DNA of 64,000 nt, taken from positions 1,178,001 to 1,242,000 of the forward strand of contig JAWWNJ010000031.1 in the NCBI GenBank assembly GCA_037176885.1. Direction: 5' to 3'. A program made the translations under genes and the position numbers. Below the pieces are notes generated by a model. That model was not told where the DNA came from and ran no database searches. It was given only the letters and a program-made list of their open reading frames with translations. Origin of the DNA: Favolaschia claudopus (Eukaryota > Basidiomycota > Agaricomycetes > Agaricales > Mycenaceae). Shown here piece after piece: positions 57,503 to 64,000 of this stretch (the first letter of the stretch is position 1; every line of letters begins with the position of its first letter).

Positions 57503-59793
57503 ATGTCCTCATTATTCCTTGCGCTCTCTCTCCTAGTCTCGGCCACACTCGCACTGCCTGCACGATTCTCTGGGAGACACGAACTGAACTCAACTTTTGG
57601 GAAACGAGGAAATGTTGAAGGCACGATAGGTTTGGGAGATAACTCTGATCTTGTGTGTATATATAAACTGTTCCTCTCCATTAATGCCACTAATTAATTC
57701 AAGCTGTACACAATACCAATCCAATTGGGAGACACGACCACCGCCGTAAATCTCGGTGCGTTTCTTTGCAAGTCGGAACAACACAGATGATTGAAATTAT
57801 GCAGACACGGGCTCGTCTGATCTTTGGGTGATTTCGTCTGATTGCGCGACCAATGCATGCACCAGAGCTGCTCGAACTACTCGCGTGCCCACCCGCGGTC
57901 TCAAAAAGACAGGCGCCAGTGTCATCATGCGTTATGGCGACTCCACGACCGGAACCCATGCCTCAGGACCCATCGCACAAACCACTGTTTCCATTGCAGG
58001 TGTTGCAATCGAAAATCAACTCTTTGCTGCTATCAACGACACCTCGAATTCAGGTCGGTCCAGCGGTTGTACCGATGCTAGTCTCATCATGACCTTTGTG
58101 CCACTCTCAGTCGTCCAGTTCGGTGCCTCGGGGATTTTTGGGCTGGGATTCCCCACCGAATCGTAAGCAGCTTTGTGCAACAGAATTCTTGGCGCGACCT
58201 TCCTAACATTGCGGCCTTCAGTCAGATCCAAGCTTCAGCGGTCATGTACCAATTCGGCAAGTCAACCTCGACGGACCATTTCATCGCGTCCTCGTACTCT
58301 GATGGGCCACTCCTTTCACGCATCGCTCAAAGTGGCGAACTGCAGATGCCGATGTTCACAGTGAATACATTCACAACTTCAAACTATATGAAACTGATTT
58401 TCCTGAAACTATAGGTTTCCCTCCAGCGGTCGACGATTGACATCTCCGGAACTGGTGCACTTACACTCGGCAGATTGCCACCCGGGGTCGACAACTCCAG
58501 CTTGACTTGGGTACCCGTACGCCTGTATACCCCCAGGGAAGGTGGCATCAGCGCCCCCACCTTTGCTCCCAATGAGGTGCGCTTTTCTTCTAATTTTGAC
58601 TTTCCAACATCTACTCAACCATCACCAAAGGTTTACCCGCTTCGGTGAGTACGACCCTCCGGTGCATCAAGGCACTTCTGTTGATAGTTGACTTGTAGCT
58701 GGGAGATTGACCTCGACGGTGTGTATTTGGACGGCGTTGAGGTTCCACGATCCAAGATCCCCACGACGGGCGGCGTCGATGCGAGCCGGATGTCCGCACT
58801 CATCGATACTGTATGTCCTCAGACCCACTCATTTCAGACTTTTCCACTTATTTTTTCTTGTAGGGTAACTCGATCCTGCGTGGACCCAGCGACGTCGTGC
58901 AGAATATCCTTTCGACAATCTCGCCCAACTACACTCCCAATGACCCCAATAGCGCGACCTTGGCTTGCGCAAGGGCACACAATCTTGCATTCAAGATCGG
59001 CGGCAAGGTTTGTGGTATCCCGCAACACCTTACTCTCTTCGTACTTGGCGCTGATCTGCCACAAGATGTTCCCTGTAGATCCCCGCGACCTTCCTAGTAC
59101 TGTTGCGGCGAAGGATGCTGCGAACTGCATTGTTGACAATATTGTCGCGACAGATGCTCCGGGAATCGGTGCTCTCTTCCGCTGGAACCTGGGAGATCCG
59201 TTCATGAAATCGTATGTCACTGACCGTCGTTTGACCACGCCCAGAGTCTCATTGATATCCCACCAGGAACCTTGTTGCATTTCACTACGGAAATCTTACT
59301 CACCCTTCAGAAGACCCGCCCCGAATTGGGTTCCTTTCGCAGGTGCCAACTAACGCAGCGGATTTGCTGACGCAGGCGGTGAAAGACGCGTACAAGAACG
59401 GGGGCAACTTTGATTGTACGACTAGCTTTCGTTGCCCTGTATCTGTCTAACCCCTCCTCGCTCCCAGCTACTCTAGTCATTGCACCCACAGCTGCGGCGG
59501 CGGCCCTCAATGAGGTCACCGTCGACGTCGGTGTTCCATCCCTCCAGGCCGCACAGCTCACTGCTTCTCCGACTGCTGAACCACTACAACCAACAACAAC
59601 ACCCCGCACAAATGCGAATGGCGGTGGCTCAGCAGCTACTCCCACCTCCAACCGCGGCAGCGGAGCGGGCGGCGCGGTAGCATCAGACCCAAACCAATCT
59701 TCGACCAAACAAAACGGTGCCTTCCGGCAAGGTGTATGGGATCCCTGGCTCCTTGCGCTCGGTGTGACGGCGTTGACCGCATTGGCATGCTAG
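57503..59793 (+). CDS. A1-family aspartic protease, probably GPI/membrane-anchored
   Basis: Eleven exons (57503-57652, 57704-57755, 57805-58162, 58222-58360, 58415-58576, 58631-58644, 58699-58810, 58864-59007, 59066-59211, 59267-59415, 59468-59793) give 583 residues. Parts: signal peptide (about 1-18), short propeptide with FGKR Kex2-type site near 35, first active site DTGSSDLWV (Asp about 68), second active site LIDTGNS (Asp about 328), FGLGFPTES and GDPFMKS landmarks, then an Ala/Thr/Ser/Gly-rich stalk and a C-terminal hydrophobic stretch (WLLALGVTALTALAC) as in GPI-anchored fungal proteases. The intron at 58163-58221 begins GTAAGCAG; see findings. Expected at the cell surface or wall. Confidence 0.92.
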
Positions 59794-60040
59794 ACGCTGC
59801 CTTTCGTGCAGTGGCCTTGACATGGACTAGAATCTTAAAGCACGGTATAATTAGCTTAATTGTCGGTTTCAGCATTGTAGCATCCCTCGCATCGCACTCG
59901 TTTGTCGCATACATCGCATTGCATTGGCACAAGCATTGTTTTCGCATTGTCTCTTGGACGGAACTCCTGAGACTTTGACGCTACTAAGACTGCTCGGCAC
60001 AACACCAGATGCTATTCCGTGGACTAGTACGCTAATCGAA

Positions 60041-62408
60041 TCAAAAGAATTGCCCGAAATTATACTCCTGGCCAGGAGCACCGCTAGCTGCCGCCTCATT
60101 CTTCTGGGGCTTTTTCTTGACAACGGTATTCGCGACCTTTCGTTCCTTCTTGGGTGGTGCGGGTTTGGTAACCTTGTCCTTGGCACCGGAGGCAGATTTG
60201 CCCAATGAAGACCCTGCTGATCGAGCCTGTTTCGATGCTTTGGGGTCAGGTCCAAATGAAACCTTTTTTCGGGGAGCAGATGCCTTCTCTGCTCCGCGTT
60301 TTCTTTTCTGTTTCCCAGAAAGAGCTACCAGCGGCTCTAGCTCTTCGTCCTCGTCCTCGTCATCTAAATCACCACCCCCCGACGCCTCCTCATCGTCATC
60401 CATGTCAACGTCTTCACCCTCAGCATCCTCGTGGTCTTGGCCCTCGACCAGATCAACATCCTCGTCTTCGCTGTCTTTCTCATGGGTCGGGGTCCAAGGC
60501 ACATCTACCAATGCCTTGCGCGACTCAACAACGCCACATGTAAGCTTCACTAGGCCTCGCCCTTTGCGCATGTCCTTGCGTGTTTGCAATGTGGCTAGGA
60601 CAGCTTCATCTTCTGAAGACAGCGGCGTAGACGAAGGCGAGGCGGGCGGCTGGGTGTACCAAGGGAATTTGCCTAAACTCCAGTCGCGCAGGACAATTCG
60701 CGCAGCGCCCGTCAGATCCAATTCACCTTTCTAAGAAAGAATTAAATGGCTGCAAACCTGCAAGATCCGTTGCACATACCTTCTTGACTAGTTGATTTGC
60801 CCGGGCAACGCAGGACAGGAATGAATCCGTATCGCCGGCAGCGAATGCAGGTAGACTGTAATGTAACATCAGATCTTCGGTGTTGGAGCGTGCTACAATA
60901 TGTTGGACTGAAAGACAGTGAGAAAGGCAGCTAAATGATAAACGTAAAGAAGTTGACCGACCAGCTGAAACTGGATCCTTCAGCCGATCTATGCGACCCT
61001 TACTCCGCATGAGCACATCGCGAGCACGAAGATTATCTGTCGAATGGGTGTCTTCGCTGTCGAGGTCAACAGCCCAGGCGAGTCCGGGGGTGTCGATGAA
61101 GCGAATTGATTTGCCGTTGACATCGAGAGTAACCTCTTGTGCGTAACCGGTCGTAGTGGGGCCGCGCGAAGACGTCGCAAGTGTATAAATCGGAAAGGCT
61201 GTTTTTCGCAAGAGAGAGTTAACAAAAGAGCTCTTCCCTGCCTGATGATCCGCTATTGTCAGTAGTCAAATCCAGAGTGAACAAGTATGCAGACAAACGT
61301 TAGTCAATCCGACGACCGCGACGCATAGAGGTTGGTCTTGCTTTTTCTCGGCGAATTCACCGAGATGTGCAAGAACACCGTCGACACCTATTGCGTCGGC
61401 TGTTGGTGCCTTGGCTTTTCCTTTACCCTTCTCTTTAGCAGAAACGTCCGGAGATGCAGCCAAGAATGCAGAGGCGGAGCGGAATGGAAGGGTCGGGTGC
61501 TGGGTACGAAGATGCGTTAGCCAGGACGCGACGGATTCGCGCGGGCATGCATCTGTTATCGTAAATGTCGAGTGTTAGACACTATATATTATGCGAAAAG
61601 ACAACTCAGCGCACCAATTTTGTTCAGGACGAGAAGAACTCGTTTGTCGGATGTGCTAGCAAGCTCTTCCAAATGTGTGCTTCGGAACGGTAATGGGTCT
61701 CGGGCATCGAGAACCTCAATGATAACGTCCGCCTCATTCATAACTGCCTGCAGATTCGGCAGGTCACGGTTGATGAGAACAGGCACCTCCTCCTCGTCTT
61801 CCGCTTCGTCAACAACGATGGGGACCTCTCGCCGCTTCAACATTTTCCCTTCAAGTGCTTTCGCGCTCAGACCGGCAATGCTGTCGAAACCCTGCGCGAG
61901 ACCCAAGGACTTGACTTCCGCGAATACTTGGTCGGCCTTGTCGTCGTTGTCCGAGCCAGCGTCGTCTACATCTTCATCCTCATCGTTCTGCGCAGTCTTC
62001 TTTTTTATCTTGTTTTCGTCCTTCCGGCGTTGTTTTTCCTCCGCTGCCTGGAACTAGATGAGAAATCGCATATGCCTTATAGCTTGTATCGCGCACCACT
62101 CGACGCTGGTCCGCAATCTCCGCTAAGATTTGGTCCTTGTACGGGAAAGTATTCGGAATGCCGGGATCCTTCTTGTGCTCTTCATTCAACGTTCAGCAAT
62201 ACAGCCAAACATCTCAGCTGCAGAAACGCACTGGACTTCCACTGAGGATTCTTTTTTGCAGCCTTGGCCTTTTTCTTCCTACTCTCTCGCACTTTATTCT
62301 GGATCTTCTTGCGGTCATTTGTGCTTCCGCGATTACTCGTCTCTGTTTAGAGCAATGAGCGCAGGCTTTTATGATTGGCTGCAGCATACTTTTGCGGATA
62401 CGAGGCAT
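60041..62408 (-). CDS. NUG1: Nug1/GNL3-type circularly permuted nucleolar GTPase
   Basis: 60S ribosome biogenesis GTPase. Eight exons (62390-62408, 62232-62342, 62097-62179, 61615-62047, 61299-61552, 60962-61241, 60780-60907, 60041-60730) give 665 residues. The start MPRIRKKTSNRGS and a Lys/Arg-rich helix (DRKKIQNKVRESRKKKAKAA) match the family. GTPase motifs are in permuted order: DARDPLPFRS (G5), VLNKIDACP (G4), GLTNAGKSSFVNSLL (G1), TTTGYAQ (G2), FIDTPGLAW (G3). The C-terminal 200 residues are acidic, then Lys-rich low complexity. The antisense strand of that acidic tail carries a long spurious open frame (60117-60734). Confidence 0.95.
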
Positions 62409-62937
62409 GTTGGCGCCGATAGAGACTCAAAAGTGTAAACGTTCCGGAAGAGAAAAGTTCTGGGCGCTTAAACTTTCCCCATATGGACTTCGATCATGGG
62501 CGCTTACTGTACTAAACGGATTTTCAATGCAACTTGTGGTGTACGCCACAAACAGGAAAGTTGGGCCGAGTTCTAATTTTCGCTGCTCCCATGGGTGTTG
62601 GGGGAATGAACAAGGATGTATTGAATGGTGTACGGTACGTACGTACAATACAGCAGATGGGCGCTTAGACAAGTGACTTACCATCACAGCTTCGATACGC
62701 GCCGACTATTTTTTGACCACAGAAATGGTTTGTGGCGCTCACTTGCAGCGCAGCAGTTCGTATTCACGCCTTGGTATTCATGATCTTTCGACGGCAGCCT
62801 AGCCCGGTGTACGGACGTATAGACTCTTGGTACTTGCAAAACAAATTTGACACGATAGCGAGTACAAGGAAAACATTTGCGACGACGGAAAACTTGACAA
62901 CTTGGGATCATTGATAGGCAACAGGTCCACTCTTCGA
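62409..62937. other. Intergenic region upstream of NUG1
   Basis: Promoter of NUG1. Contains a short GTACGTACGTAC palindromic run near 62634. No gene. Confidence 0.55.
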
Positions 62938-62946
62938 GGGATTTTG
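62938..62946. repeat. Target-site duplication, left copy
   Basis: GGGATTTTG directly abuts the left terminal repeat and is repeated at 63240-63248. Confidence 0.85.
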
Positions 62947-62960
62947 CTGTCTCGGTAACC

Positions 62961-63037
62961 CAGCCGTTCATAAGACATCATGATCCGCCTGACAGCGGAG
63001 ATTCAAAACGTAGCGCAGAGATGTCTTATGAACGTCT
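62961..63037. repeat. Left internal hairpin of the element
   Basis: GTTCATAAGACAT at 62966-62978 pairs perfectly with ATGTCTTATGAAC at 63021-63033. The stem extends outward through CCCAG/CTGGG with one mismatch. Confidence 0.85.
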
Positions 63038-63152
63038 GGGGCACTTACCCCCGCGGACCCCCCATCGAGTCACAAAGCGTGACATTTGGCTGGGCGGCTG
63101 ACAGCGCTACGCGGGTGATGTGACTCGATGGGGGGTGTCACTATGGCAATAC

Positions 63153-63227
63153 CCCAGACGTTCCGGTGCGATTCTGCGTTATGATTTCGATTGAAACTCC
63201 GCTGACAGCGGCACCGGAACGGCTGGG
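63153..63227. repeat. Right internal hairpin of the element
   Basis: CCCAGACGTTCCGGTGC at 63153-63169 pairs with GCACCGGAACGGCTGGG at 63211-63227 (one mismatch). The stem tip differs in sequence from the left hairpin but is equally self-complementary. Confidence 0.85.
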
Positions 63228-63239
63228 TTACCGAGACAG

Positions 63240-63248
63240 GGGATTTTG
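63240..63248. repeat. Target-site duplication, right copy
   Basis: Second copy of GGGATTTTG, directly after the right terminal repeat. Confidence 0.85.
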
Positions 63249-63382
63249 TAGAGAAAAGAAATTGGGGAACTTGAGGCGCCACGAAAACCTCTTCATCACT
63301 TGCATACGTTGAGCCGCTTGCCCGTCATTTTGTTCATTGCTCTTCGACCTATTTGCAACGACGACGGGACGCCTGGAATGAA

Positions 63383-64000
63383 TTACCAGCGGGCGTCAGC
63401 GGGTGGAGCTGCCGCGGGCGCCGCAGCCGGAGCATCATAGTCCCTGCGAGGGCTGCCACCTCTTGGGGGGCTCCTGGAGCGACGTCTGTCAGGTGAGTAC
63501 CTTCCACCCCTCGACGGAGGGGGGCTGCGGCGATCGCGCCAGTCTCGGCTGTCCCTGCTATCCCTGCTGTCTCGTCCATAGTAGTCGCGGTCGCGATCAC
63601 GGTCCCGGCGGTCTCCTCGGTCGCGGTACGAGTCACGATACGAGTCTCTTCCTCCGTGGTGGGAGTCGCGTCCAGCTGAGCGACGATGACCCATGTATTC
63701 GCCAGGGGTCGGGTTGTGAGGGCGGTCCGTGACCGAATAGTCGACACGAATGCGACGCCCGTTGAGATCCTGCAAGAGGTCAATGTCATATCCGGACTGC
63801 GATGAAATGTACCTACGACACCGTTGAGTTCCTGTATGCAACGAGTTGCATCCTCGACAGTGGCCATTTTTATGAAACCAAATCCACGAGAACGGTCGGA
63901 CTGGTTGCGAGTCAGCGAGGCTCAACTCGAAGCGATAAGAACACAAACCCTTTGATCATAGACAATGGTAACTTTTTCGACTCGTCCGAAGCGACTAAAC
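63383..64000 (-). CDS. Tra2-like RRM/RS-rich splicing factor (5' part outside window)
   Basis: Three exons are visible: 63949-64000 (continues beyond the window), 63817-63900 and 63383-63769, for 175 codons. The RRM is read from FSRFGRVEKVTIVYDQ, the RNP1 motif RSRGFGFIKM, ATRCIQELNG and GRRIRVDYSVTDRPH. The C-terminal half is rich in Arg, Ser, Asp and Gly (DRDRDYYGRDSRDSRDSRDW, RRSPPPSRGGRYSPDRRRSR), then Ala/Pro, as in transformer-2-type regulators. The N-terminal RS region and RNP2 lie outside the window. Expected in the nucleus, binding pre-mRNA and recruiting splicing factors. Confidence 0.9.

Larger units (their letters stand above)
62947..63239. mobile_element. 293-bp foldback/MITE-like DNA element with 23-bp terminal inverted repeats
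   Basis: Perfect 23-bp inverted repeats lie at 62947-62969 (begins CTGTCTCGGTAACCCAGCCG) and 63217-63239. A 9-bp direct repeat flanks them (GGGATTTTG), as expected for a target-site duplication. No open reading frame for a transposase fits, so it is non-autonomous. Inside are two side hairpins and a central inverted repeat (CCCCCCATCGAGTCAC at 63058-63073 with its complement at 63120-63135). A 9-bp duplication is compatible with Mutator-like elements; 8 bp (if one G is excluded) would fit hAT or KDZ. Superfamily cannot be assigned from this window. Confidence 0.9.

Noticed and set aside
60117..60734. Long plus-strand open frame of 205 codons
   Set aside because: Antisense shadow of the acidic, low-complexity NUG1 tail; the Ser/Pro-rich translation mirrors Asp/Glu codons.
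1..64000. CRISPR arrays, bacterial operons, rRNA
   Set aside because: No regularly spaced repeats, no Shine-Dalgarno or operon structure; every recognised gene has eukaryotic introns or fungal family traits.

Overview
This window is a gene-dense piece of a nuclear genome from a basidiomycete fungus, most likely an Agaricomycete. Nearly every gene is split by many introns of about 45-70 nt with GT..AG ends. The gene content is fungal: a FunK1-type kinase relic, a Zn2Cys6 regulator, an FlbA/Sst2-type RGS protein, a GPI-type aspartic protease and a fungal rvt gene. No tRNA, rRNA, CRISPR array or prokaryotic signal was found. All gene models come from reading both strands by eye: splice sites were chosen so that phases close and the protein agrees with its family.

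Layout. 1-1.7 kb: decayed FunK1 kinase, cut by the window edge. 2.4-9.7 kb: two histone H3 genes (minus strand) flanking RPS25 and a D-ribulokinase-like FGGY kinase; the second H3 is head-to-head with the glucosidase II beta subunit. 10.9-11.4 kb: small secreted protein. 11.8-19.7 kb: Tti2, a SnoaL-domain two-part protein, AP-3 mu and the co-chaperone Sti1. 21.6-29.2 kb: Zn2Cys6 factor and the Nup120/Nup160 nucleoporin. 29.2-31.9 kb: gene-poor gap. 31.9-39.2 kb: a small conserved unknown, a membrane-bound cytochrome b5-like protein, the DEP-RGS regulator and a second unknown. 40.3-48.1 kb: alpha/beta hydrolase, UDP-glucuronate decarboxylase, bystin/Enp1 and a second alpha/beta hydrolase carrying a one-base frameshift. 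48.2-56.1 kb: Nop9, an rvt (reverse-transcriptase-related cellular) gene and an F-box protein. 57.5-62.4 kb: aspartic protease and the permuted GTPase Nug1. 62.9-63.2 kb: a 293-bp foldback/MITE-like element. 63.4 kb to the edge: an RRM/RS-rich Tra2-like splicing factor, truncated by the window.

Functional themes. Several genes serve ribosome production (RPS25, bystin, Nop9, Nug1), the secretory and endomembrane system (glucosidase II beta, AP-3 mu, cytochrome b5-like), proteostasis and PIKK maturation (Sti1, Tti2) and signalling (RGS). Gene order alternates between tightly spaced divergent starts (156-363 bp) and convergent ends (85-250 bp). The most notable items are the intact rvt gene, the nested-hairpin mobile element, and the two H3 paralogues that differ only in the tail around the K27 position.
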